Below are positions 1 through 10,831 of a stretch of DNA of 64,000 bases, in pieces. Both the position numbers and the translations under genes were made by a program. This DNA is from Magicicada septendecula (taxonomy: Eukaryota; Arthropoda; Insecta; Hemiptera; Cicadidae), in NCBI GenBank assembly GCA_034769895.1, contig CM068371.1:400907469-400971468 (forward strand), written 5' to 3'. The notes under the pieces were generated by a model, which was not told the origin of the DNA, made no database searches, and saw nothing but the letters and a program-made list of their open reading frames with translations. Numbering within the stretch: position 1 is the stretch's first letter; the number at the start of each line of letters is the position of its first letter.

Positions 1-277
1 TCGTGAAAAATAACAATTGTAAATAGCGTAGTTGACGTTGAGAGACAAAATGAAAAGAAATAAAGATGGAAGAAGTTAGTTTTCTGCCAAAGTAAGTTCA
101 TACACTGTAATGGAACGGTCGTAGTAAGTTTAGAACAGATTGAAACCAGTAGGCAGCGATGTTCATTAATCTTCACTTGTGTAAAATGTAACTTGATGAT
201 ATCGTCATCTTGTCATAATGGCTATCATGGTTGGCAGAATGATAATACTCGTAATTACAATAATTATTAATAATCAC

Positions 278-501
278 CTTTAGTACATTACCTAGGAAGG
301 TACTAGGCCTATATAGTCAAATCGAGGGTAGGAGGCCTCGGAAGACTCAAGCATCACTGGATTGATGCAGTGGCAAGGGATGCTGATACTTTATTTAAAA
401 TAAAACAATAGATAACAATCGCCACGGACAGAGAACAATGGAGACGGATGATTATGGAGGCTAAGATGCGACTCCGAACTGTGATGCCATAGAAAAAGAA
501 G
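278..501 (+). mobile_element. 5'-truncated LINE copy (family A), 3' end only
   Basis: Translating the + strand from about 317 gives the extreme C-terminus of a LINE reverse-transcriptase protein (seen: IEGRRPR, then after a frameshift WIDAVARDADTLF, a stop, then DREQWRRMIMEAKMRLRTV) ending at a stop at 490-492. The same ending occurs on the minus strand near 20,500. The copy is flanked by a perfect 12-bp direct repeat, attaataatcac, at 266-277 and 502-513, which marks it as a complete, severely 5'-truncated insertion of about 224 bp. The short tail after the stop is AAAAAGAAG, the start of the GAA-type tail seen in the other copy. Non-functional. Confidence 0.82.
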
Positions 502-574
502 ATTAATAATCACGATGAACGGCGTCCTTCGTCAATAATCAATTGGAAGATTGGTTGGCAGCTGTTCTTTGTTC

Positions 575-986
575 CAGGGGCGTATTTACGGGGGAGGCTG
601 GACTTTCCCAGAGGGTCAAAAAAGTTGATGAATTTAGTTAATCTCTTTTTAGGCTATTTTATTATGTTTTTAGTTGTCTACACTAATATATTAGTAACTC
701 TTTTTTTAAATATAAAAACAGGTCTATTACACAACGTATACGTTTGAAATATGAAATATAGGAAAATTAATTCACTCAATAAGTATCTTCTAAACCATGT
801 TTCAATAACGCGTATTTGTATTGTCTTATTGCCGTTTACTTTAATAGGATCGATTTCAGGATGTTGCCACAGTTTTTAACCACTATAAAGATAGTAATAT
901 TGATTACTAATAAGTAGTTTTTTGTTTTGTATGAAGCCGACTTGACCGGAACCCCCCCCCCAGATCAAATTCTAGATACGCCATTG
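575..986 (+). mobile_element. hAT-like MITE, family M1, copy 1
   Basis: A non-coding unit of about 410 bp. It begins CAGGGGCGTATTTACGG and ends in the inverted counterpart (CTAGATACGCCATTG), that is, imperfect terminal inverted repeats of the CA...TG type. The interior aligns along its length with 15,239-15,648 and, inverted, with 45,697-46,112 (shared words include aacgcgtatt, gggatcgatttcagg and aaagatagtaat). Flanking octamers (567-574 ctttgttc, 987-994 ttgcgttc) match at 5 of 8 bases, so the target duplication is only suggestive. No ORF of its own; a non-autonomous DNA transposon by inference. Confidence 0.68.
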
Positions 987-989
987 TTG

Positions 990-2460
990 CGTTCCTCATG
1001 CGTCTCTGCCTTCCTCTTCACTTCATCTCTTCGTAACACCAGCATCTGTTCCATATAGGGTAATCACGGTTTTCCCCTGGCTCTTTTTTCATTAACATGT
1101 CCTTCCGTTATTGGTTTAAGAACTTCCCAATGTCTCAAAAAAGGCTGCTGAATAATTTGTACTCATTCTTTTACAATAGGTTTCCAGAGAATTACCTTCG
1201 CTCACAGCTTCTCAAGAACCTCCATGTTTGTTATCTTATGAGTCCACTGATTCTTCACTGTTCTTTAGTTACCAGATTCAAAATGTGATAGCCATACAAA
1301 ACTACACTGCAAACATACACGTTCAGAAACCTTTTCCTAATTTCAACACCATTACTTTGAGAGGTTATGAACTTCTTTTTGTTGAAGGAAGGAGCCTATT
1401 TCTTCATTCTACTTATACTTCTGCTTTACTCTGTCCACTAGGGACGAATGAAACGACATGGAAGGGAAAGAGTGACAACTCACACACGCACGCACGTTCA
1501 CGCGCACACGTATAGCAGAATTATACCAGCGTAAAGGTTAGTAGCACGCCATCTATCGACTAGTTCCAGAGAAGGCTGTTTGCCTTGCTTCAGTTAAGTG
1601 TTACTATAAGGACAGTTGTAGTGTTGAAGCGTAATGCAGAGCGAGGGAACCCGCAAGCGTCCGGATTCAAACACAAAAATGTTATTTTCTAGTGTAATTA
1701 CAAAAAGTCCCGTATCTAGTTATTCTTCTTCGCTATAAAACGAGACAGACCCTTCTCCCCAATTATTTGAAATTAAAATACGGTTACGAAAGAAAATGTA
1801 TTAAAGCATAAGTCCAGTTCAAGTCCAGTGTTTCGTATGTGATCCGCTCTACAACTTTTTTACGCCGTTTGAACTATTTTTCTGACGATGTCCACAGCTG
1901 CTGCACGTGCGCATATAAATCAATGTACACTTCATAGAAATGTCTACATATTTAAACACGTGCTTAAGACGCTTTGCAAGATATCTTGAGTTTGGGGCGA
2001 TGGGGTTAACATAAAATAAACATCGTTTGGTTTATGTACAGCATTTTGTATTTAAAACAACAAATCTAACAATCTGCAAAATACTCAAAATACTGACGTA
2101 CATCGTAATAATATTACAGTTAGTTCTAATAAAGTATCGGTATTTAAATTCACAGATTAGAGACATTGTAGAAATAGTGTGACCTCTCTTTATATTTTCA
2201 ACATAATATCTGAAATGTCAATAAAAAGCTCTTCTTATTTTCTGTCTTTCCTTCTTTCGTTTCATCCAACCTTTGCTTTGCTTCCAAAATTACAGCCAAT
2301 GTTCTCCACTAGTGGTCTAACTTCGTCAGTTTGTGTCATTCATTTAACTCCAAATGTCACAGCATTATTAGCAGTGTAATTAATATACAACTTTTCTCCT
2401 TGGTCAATTTTGTTGGCATATCCATATCTTATTAATTCTACCATACACACTTTCATTGCC
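990..2460. other. No gene seen
   Basis: AT-rich DNA with small ORFs (for example 1097-1515) that have no recognisable motif, skewed composition and no supporting signals. A short CA-rich stretch lies near 1482-1512. I see nothing that can be annotated. Confidence 0.6.
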
Positions 2461-2467
2461 AAAGTAG

Positions 2468-2596
2468 TTCTTCTTCTTCTTCTTCTTCTTCTTCTTCTTC
2501 TTCTTCTTCTTCTTCTTCTTCTTCTTCTTCTTCTTCTTCTTCTTCTTCTTCTTCTTCTTCTTCTTCTTCTTCTTCTTCTTCTTCTTCTTCTTCTTC
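2468..2596. repeat. (TTC)n / (GAA)n microsatellite, ~43 units
   Basis: A nearly pure TTC tract of about 129 bp. It creates spurious poly-Leu and poly-Lys reading frames on the two strands, which should not be annotated as proteins. On the minus strand the tract directly follows a non-repetitive stretch reading CTTDRKVQSL. By analogy with the LINE copy at 20,436 it may be the GAA-type 3' tail of a LINE lying at about 2597-2820, but no diagnostic LINE motif was read there. Confidence 0.9.
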
Positions 2597-2994
2597 AGGC
2601 TTTGGACCTTACGATCAGTTGTGCACTCTTTGGTCAAGCTAAATTTTTGTTAAACTTTCAACATTGCTTCTATCTTTCAGAGTATAAACCAATATTAATT
2701 TTGCTATCCTGTTCCTATGTATGTCTTCTACACGGTCCATCCGAACCTGTATTGTATTGCTTTATGTCGTACATTCCAATGCCGATTCTTACATAATCAT
2801 TTCTCAGCCTTTCCCTTCGGGATGCTCACAGTATTGATCTTAAAAGTATAACTATTTTATCATCAAGAGCCTACAGAGAGCCCTCCTTGAATTACAGCAG
2901 ATAATTAGAATGCACGGCTTATAAACCTCTGTTATCAATACTCAGTCCTTGACTTTTTAAAGGTTGATTTCCTAGAGTGTTTAAATTTATTTGA

Positions 2995-3215
2995 TCATTA
3001 GTGAATGATCAAATAATTGAGCAAGCGCATACATTCAAGTTCCTTGGAAGTGTGGCATGTCTTATTCTGGAGAAACAGATGTGGACTAAAGTTTAATCAG
3101 ATGTATGGGACAATAAGAAGAAGTTTAAGAAAAGGTCACAAGAGATGACAAAACTCTGTTGAAGAGATGTGCCATGACAGTAAAATTTGGACGCCGAATC
3201 CAGAGACTTATAGCT
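2995..3215 (+). pseudogene. Decayed LINE fragment, segment after reverse transcriptase
   Basis: The + strand reads VNDQIIEQAHTFKFLGS and, after indels, MYGTIRRSLRKGHKR. These match the LINE pattern in which a 'TFxYLG' motif is followed some 25 residues later by 'CGTIRRTLK', as in the family B copies at 57.2-57.8 kb and 28.6 kb. Several stops and frame changes are present. Only this short piece is recognisable. The 5' and 3' limits are approximate. Confidence 0.62.
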
Positions 3216-3449
3216 TTAAACATGTTCTTCTAATAATTCTTAAGTCAGATTTACCCAGTTATAGTACAGGTTTCATCATCAGAGCACATTACACCAGATC
3301 TTATGACGGTTTGCAACCGCTCAGTTTGCTAAGTCACAAATACCACTACTGTTTGCTTTATGGATGCTGTGTGTATGGATTTAGACGTGTGCTAAACTAC
3401 TATTTAAAAATAACAGGACGAACGAAACCGTTCCAAAAATAACACGTAC

Positions 3450-4500
3450 AAATATCTGTTATTATACACCTATTATAAATATATCTGTATTATATAATTT
3501 ATTATAAGAAATAAATTGAAACTAAAAGTATTAACAGTGTTACTTTACACTGTGACTTTATTAAGCTGTTACTTTTTAAAAGATAATAAGAAACAAGAGA
3601 ATTTATAGGCCTATCGCTCTTAGGAATACTAATAATTTAAGTTTTCACTAGGAGTAAACAAACTGACATAGATTTAATATTAAATTATTGATTCCATTTT
3701 GGTTAGACAAATCAGTTGGGAAACTCAGACAATGAAATTTAGAGTGCACGTAACAGCACAAAAAATAATGTCAGAAACAATTACATGAGATGTGCAGTGA
3801 AGTTAAAATCATCTCCGAAATCACGTTAACAAAAAGTGCTATATGGCCTATCAGCCACTCTGTAGGTTATAATACAATATAATTCACTTTTTTAAAATTT
3901 ACCAAGTTGGTGACCAGTATCATATATAATTTGTTATTATAATCTGTATTGTATATGTGCATAACACTCTAGAATAAGTGTAAGATCAGTATGATTTTTT
4001 TTCATTTATTAAAAACAGCTTCGTCTCTTTGGCAAAGAGATATTCTGAACCTCGCTGTTTTGCTTCGTTTTGTAATTACTTGTATGGCAATCGGCACATG
4101 CGCAGAATCAAGTATTCCGTACCAATAACTGACTTTGTATTCGTAGTATTCGTTTATTCGTTAGTTGCGTAGGTGGTCCCGCGACTAGTAATCGCGAGCC
4201 CGCGAGTAATCGGAACGGGTGTCTCGACTTTTCAGCTACCGTTGAATCCGAACAGGTATTTCAACTCTTCAGTCACTGTTATATCCGTTCCACAAGAATA
4301 ATCGTTCCAAAATACCTGTTATAGGTGTATCGGCCCACCTCTAATACGCATATCTGTTGCAGAGCAGACGTCGCACACGCACGTCTGCGCACGCTGGCGT
4401 ACATTGTATTGCAGTGGATAAGATTATGTACTTTTATAGCTTCAAGAAGTGAGCAATAAACTCCTGAAGAGCTCTTAGTCAATCTGATTTTACGAGTTAT
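3450..4500. other. No gene seen
   Basis: AT-rich sequence with runs of ATTATA type, then a short GC-richer section around 4160-4230 containing a small inverted motif around cgcgactagtaatcgcgag. No coding or RNA gene recognised. Confidence 0.55.
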
Positions 4501-4503
4501 TTT

Positions 4504-4507
<4 letters not shown>

Positions 4508-4561
<54 letters not shown>
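4508..4561. repeat. (TC)n microsatellite, ~54 bp
   Basis: A pure TC dinucleotide tract. It produces an Arg-Glu repeat ORF on the minus strand that is an artefact. Confidence 0.95.
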
Positions 4562-4566
<5 letters not shown>

Positions 4567-4728
4567 ACACACATATAAAATCACTTCTGTATGTGAGAGC
4601 ACTAAGAGGACATTAAGTTATTGTCCTTCACACATAGTTTTGTGCATTAGGCCTATAGTTAGCTAAAAGCATTGCTTTCTACCTATTAGGCTATGCCTAC
4701 TGTCGCTGGTTTCTGTGTACCGACGAGA

Positions 4729-4847
4729 ATCCTTCCTGGCCACGCAAGAGCCTTTTCGCGTTGCATAGTTCGCCGCGTGTTTAATCCTGCCTGGCCACGC
4801 AAGAGCCTTTTCGCGTTGCATAGTTCGCGGCGTGTTTTGCGTTAGGG
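4729..4847. repeat. Tandem duplication, 65-bp period, ~1.8 copies
   Basis: Two consecutive copies, starting at 4729 (aatccttcctggcc) and 4794 (aatcctgcctggcc), share the segment cacgcaagagccttttcg and following bases with only a few changes, up to cgtgttt at 4776-4782 and 4841-4847. The unit is GC-richer than its surroundings. No ORF; function unknown. Confidence 0.88.
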
Positions 4848-5550
4848 TTTTGACTATAAACTGGCAAAAAAATTACATGCGTGTCTATGTTGTAATATGA
4901 ATTAGGCCTAAGTTTCGTTTGCACTGTATTCAGCGTTCATTTTTTGTGGATGTCGCTGGATCCATCCCACAGGGCAATGTAAGCGTGGGTCGTACTCCTA
5001 CATAACATACTGAAAGGAAATTCCGTATGAAGTGTTACGAAAATTCCGGTATGTCATTCGAAACACTAGGCCTAGTTTCTGCGGAGAAGAATGTCATCCC
5101 AAAACGGAACACAAAGATATGAGAGCGCGTTAGTGCTGAAGAAAACCCCGCAATTTTTCTAATAAGAGATTTAGAACTTGAAAGGGAATTTAAAACAGAG
5201 ACGAGACGTGGGGACAAAATTAGAGTAACTGAAGGACCGTATCAAACCAGTTAGGCGACTGATCAGATGAAACAAAAGGGAAAATGCTTTGAGTAGACCA
5301 CAATTGACAGCCCATAAGAGGTTAGACTTAAGGAAAAGGCTGTATTGAAATTACAGTCAACTTAATATACAGCGTTAGGAAATAACTTGCTAAACTTTAC
5401 AAGTAAAACCGAAAAATAACGCCAATCGTTTCGAGGGCAACATGACAGAAGAGTAAAAAAATGATATTTAAAACTGGAAACAAGCAGACGAACTCGTTTG
5501 TGTAGACAGCCAACGCTCGCTGACTCTCCTTGCCTCTCTCGCACCCTCAC

Positions 5551-5571
5551 TCTCACTCTCTCTCTCTCTCT
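5551..5571. repeat. Short (TC)n tract
   Basis: TC-rich tract within a pyrimidine-rich stretch starting near 5521. It gives an Arg-rich artefact ORF on the minus strand. Confidence 0.85.
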
Positions 5572-5746
5572 GTCGTAAACATTATCCAGTGTCATTTTTC
5601 ACTGCAGCAAAGAGATCAGATATTACAATTAAAGAACCAGCCTCTAATTACGGCCTAGCCAACGGGTAATTGCCGTTATCTGGTTATCCGCTTTTGGAAC
5701 TTAATCGTATATCAATACGTTAAATGATCAAATTAATTACATACGG

Positions 5747-5888
<142 letters not shown>

Positions 5889-6129
5889 AACTCAACCTTC
5901 CGGGCGCTACGCTATATACACATATTCAATTTGTTTCGGTTGCAAAAGTTTTATAGCGATTCTTCAGTATTAAAAAACACACCGATTCTGGCTATAAGAC
6001 TTCGGTTCCCAAACTCCAGTGCCATGGGACCGAGACCCACCATTTTCTTCACAGTCCACACAAGACGTTTGTTTACATTAAAACATCTGTTTAAATGTAA
6101 GAGGGATTGTTACTTTGTAGAGTAATGAT

Positions 6130-7730
6130 CGAATAATAAAAGTTAATACTGTTCAAATTCGAATATGGTCTCTTAGTAATAGGAGTACACATAGAATAAT
6201 ACTAATGATTTCCACTGATAATAAAAGTCATCGTAATGAATGCAAAACCCACAACATCGTAAACGTTTTGTACACAAAGTAGAATGGGAGCCACGAAACT
6301 TTACATCCGACCAGTAAATGTACATTTGGATGAAAAGAACTAAGATAGAATATCGAATTATATTCTGCCGATAGATTACGCCAACATTTATTTTTCAAGG
6401 AAACTGTTAAAAAAAAGTATAGTCTCACAAAACAGTAGTTAAAAGTTCTATCTAATACTCTGCAAAGATTTATGATAGCTGAGTATATTCTGCGCACACT
6501 TTAACATAAAGTCTGGTTTACACATACATTCACATCTCGGTTATTTTCACTCAGTTGGTTCTCTTCGCGGCCTTCCTTTCTTTCCGTCTTTCGAGTGCTA
6601 TCAACTTAAACATTTCGGTCATCACTCTTCACCTACTGTCGTCAAAGAGCAAATCATTTCAGTTCGTCTTCATTTAATACAATCTATACATGGTCTCTTC
6701 CGCTTGCATCCGTCTTCTGGTCCCCTCATTAGAAAACCTTTGTAGTCCCAATACCCTGCATTGCGTCACAAAAATTTACCCTAAAGTCGTGGTCCGTTGC
6801 TCAGGTTGTCGTTCCCCACAATCAGTCCGATTCCGAAACCTTTGCTTACGATTACCAGTAGGTCAGTGTTTTCACAGAAGTTGCGTTGCTAGGCTGACGT
6901 TCCAACCCCCAACCTGGAGTACGAGGGTTTGATTTCAGAGTGCCCTTCTCTTAAGTAGACCGCTTTCTCTACAGTTCAAGAACCTTAACTACTTTAATTT
7001 TGGTTCGTAGGTGGTATTTTATTTCCCATCTTTCGCCGGCCTTAAGAGATATATCGGTGAGGGCATCCACCAATCCGCCACTGGGGATCCGTCTTGTAGA
7101 GATTATTTGTTTCTTTTATGTAACATATGCATACATATCACATAAAATACACTAATTATATGGGTATTGATTATTTTTGTATTGCTCTTGTACAGGTCCT
7201 CTAATGACAATACGTGCTGTCTAAATGTAGGCGTAAATATTTCAAGATTGTATCTAGTTAATGACCGAACCTCAAAGACCCTTCACCACTTGAAGTCATC
7301 AAAAAATGAACTTTTATCACGTTACATTTAGTCAAGCGTCTATATTTAAAGACAAATAATATTATTCTTACAAAGTTACCTCTTCCAGTATACTTATAAA
7401 CTTACTGCAGACATTACTGGGTATTATTGTCTCTGCCATCGTTATTGTGGTAACTAAATCCAAAACAACATAACATAACATTAATTCACGACTTTACTCA
7501 TTGCTAAGGAACACGTAAATCTAACCATCCATTTATAGTATGAAACGGTACACGCTTTTTTATATTAATTTATTTAATACAATTTGCTAAGAAACTAAGC
7601 AATGGTCGACTGATTAAATTAGTTGTTGGCATGGTGGAATCGATCCTACTGCTGTCAGAAACTCCACAACGGACATCCAACCATCTACGGACGTTTAATA
7701 TTTTTAAGAAAGCCGTTGAGTTCGCTGGTC
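6130..7730. other. No gene seen
   Basis: Mixed-composition DNA. Small ORFs at 6228-6497 and 6690-6932 have no recognisable motif. No TIR, target duplication or LINE motif was found here. Confidence 0.5.
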
Positions 7731-7733
7731 GAG

Positions 7734-7763
7734 CTCGCGCGCGCGCGCGCGTGTGCGTGTGTG
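7734..7763. repeat. (CG)n followed by (GT)n, ~30 bp
   Basis: An uninterrupted run of alternating purine-pyrimidine (CG repeats passing into TG repeats), a classical Z-DNA-prone sequence and unusual in CpG content for this AT-rich window. Confidence 0.85.
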
Positions 7764-7829
7764 GTAAAATTGGGAGGGAACCCGGAATGTTGTATGACAT
7801 GAATGGCAACTTTACACAAAGTTAGGTTA

Positions 7830-10780
7830 GGTCAGTTGACCGAATGACGGGCCGCAATCACACACACCTGCTTCGTTTCACTCATCTCGGTCACCTTGAG
7901 TGTTCCACAAACTTGATCTTCCAACAACCAACTAATAATGCTATCAGATAAGAAGACGCGTTACGTGTTTATTGTTTTTTTATCTCCTTCTTCTTCATTC
8001 GTTTTTGACATTAAATCTGGCGAGACGCACGCTAACAATCAAGACACTACTACCCGCTGAGAGTACTGTAGTAATCGCTTAGGTGTAAATTACTTTCCAA
8101 GTCGCGGATTCATTCTTAACGAACTTTGGTTTCATATTTTTTTTTAATTATATGTTCTTAGTAAATACAGAGTACACCAGTAGACTGTATAAAGTTATAA
8201 TTATAACTATCGCGACATAAATTATCTACATTTTAATCAGCTAGATTATTATCTGATCGCGTCTAAAATAATAACGTGGGTGCAGGATAAGAAAGAGATA
8301 AATAATTGAAAATAAGTATATGAATTATACAAGAGGCCAGATGTAAATTATGTCTATCAAAGCAGTCTGTTTTTAATGTTTGTCTCACTCTCGTTTACGC
8401 GCTTACCCATATTTCTGCTTCTCTTCGCTCACTTACTTTTTTCATTCTTCTGGCCCTTTTCTCTGTTGTATTCTCTCGTGTCAATTTCGAATTTGTTTAA
8501 TTCTCTTCGTAATTTTTGAGAAATAATTAATTCGTAATTTCTCGTCGTTTAATTACTTTGTAAGACTTTGAGGAAATCCCAATAATTTTATTAATGTAAG
8601 ACTGTGAGAAAATTCCAGAAGAATGAAACTGTCAAGTGGCAGTAATTGAACACTAACACATGCGCTGGCACACTTGATTTTCTAACTGAGGAAATTAACT
8701 CTAGGATAAAAAAATAATACGGCTGAAGTGTAGTGCTGGCCACACTGCCTTCCTTGTATGCCGTACGGCTCACATTAGGCAGCCTACTCCTAAGCTACTT
8801 CGGTGGTATACATGGGAGCCATTATTATAAAAAAATAATAAAAATACTGGAATTTTTTATCAGCAAGAATAGTCAAAGAACTTCACATGGGAACTTACGC
8901 GTTAGGAACTTTGCTTTTACACGTGTGGAAGTCTTGGATCCAAAACACCTACCCATTTAAACAGTTCAAGACAAAGAAAGAGAAGGCACGTGTTAATTTT
9001 AGAAGTGTGATAAACGCGGACCACAACAACAAACTGTAAGAAAAATATTTAAACTTTTTGAAGTTTGTGAATGGTACTAGTAATGAGATGTTAAGTTTAT
9101 AAAAAATAATAATTATAACATTGGTAGGGCCTACTGTTAAAATTTTAAGGAACGAAAAAGTCAATAGTAGGAATTAGACTTGAAAGGTTTACAGTATTTA
9201 AAAAAAATTATTTATTTTTTGTTATCCATTATCCATATTATATTTATCTTTCTAAAAAAATAAACTATAATAATAATAATTATTATTATTCACTGATAAG
9301 TTTAGATCCACTACACTGCTACTGGTATTCCGGCTGAAGTCAACTTTAGTCCTTCGATACCGTGCCATCCCTAATCAACAGAGCAGAATTTTTCCTTTTT
9401 TGCATATTCATCACTGTCTTAATTTCACTCTGTTACACTGTGCATAATCATCACACACACACACACACGCATTGTTAAAATGTGAAACAATTGCTTTTGT
9501 ATAATGCAACAGTTACTAACGACTTCCCACTTACAGGACAATTGTTTTAATACGCGTTTAGGACTTCAGGTACGTTTCACAGAAGAACACAATGACGTAC
9601 GTTCAGAATTAACAAGAACTCGATGTTAAAACACTAAACATGTGATAATACAGTTAAATAATGATCTTGAGAAGCGAGTTGCAACGTTTCAGACCAATCC
9701 AATCTGGCGCTGGCATTTTTCGATTTTCGGTGTTTTGTTTAAGAGTACCCTTTGGTCTGCAGTTGTTTCGACATGTACCATCGATGTATACTATACGGAT
9801 CACGTGCTGCATTCACTGAATTCGGTCCGACCGCTGCACCAGTGGTGGGCAAGAACACTGCGTATGCTATATACTGTACCTGTACAAAGTCTGACTTTTT
9901 TGCTTTGTTATAGCTTTTGTTGCTTTAGCGGAGCATATTTTACGTTAAATGGTATAGCTATGTCATTTTAACAATTAATGACTCCAAAGTGGGAGGTTTT
10001 TAATAAGTTCTTGTCCAAAATAAACGCATTTGTTTCACTGTAAGATTTCAGTGTTCTGACACATTATTTCAGTTTGTTGCGTTCATAAACAGTTCTGTTG
10101 CGTTCTTATTTATGAACATTTAATGTTGAAGCCAGACGAATAAAGATAAGAATAAGGGAAACAGAGAATAAAAGACGTGAGCCGTAAACTTTAAAATGTT
10201 TATTGCCCAAAAGAAGGTGGCGTATACGCTCGCCATGGTCGTTAAAGTGTTCAATTAGCAATGCTAATTTACATTAAATTTTTTTAATTTAATTAGCCAT
10301 ATTAATTTATAAAAATTGTTTACATTAAACATTACTAAATAATACAAATTTATTTAACTTTTGGCAGACACGAAGCTTAGAGAAGGTAGCTGTAGCGGTT
10401 CTTTCCTTAGCAGTATCACAGCACAAGATTTTATAAAATAATGTCCCTATTAATTTGATAAGTTTCACTTCATGGCTGTCTTAAGAAAAATTATTGTTTG
10501 GAATATGTTTTCTAAAAACTGTGCCGGTAAAGTTTTTGCAAGCTGTTATAATCATTTTTTTTGTGTGTTAAGTTTACTGTCAGATATAGGCCTAATCAAT
10601 AAATTATTATAGATTAATATATTACAGTGGATTATTATGCCTTTCTTTTCAGGATACTTTATTTATCAAAATTAAGTACTTTACTCTTGTTAAAACATAA
10701 AACGTTGCAGGTAAACTACCCCTTCCTCTTAACCGATCTTCACCAAAATCAATAGGCCTCTACAACTCAGGCACATATGC
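7830..10780. other. No gene seen
   Basis: AT-rich DNA. A short (CA)n lies at about 9451-9468. ORFs such as 9642-9971 lack recognisable domains and have no repeats or motifs supporting them. Nothing else can be annotated. Confidence 0.5.
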
Positions 10781-10831
10781 AAAAAATTATTTGATTCTGT
10801 TTGAATTTGCGGCAGTTATCGTTCGCTATAG

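Noticed and set aside
2404-2796. Poly-Lys and poly-Leu ORFs
   Set aside because: They are translations of the (TTC)n microsatellite on the two strands.
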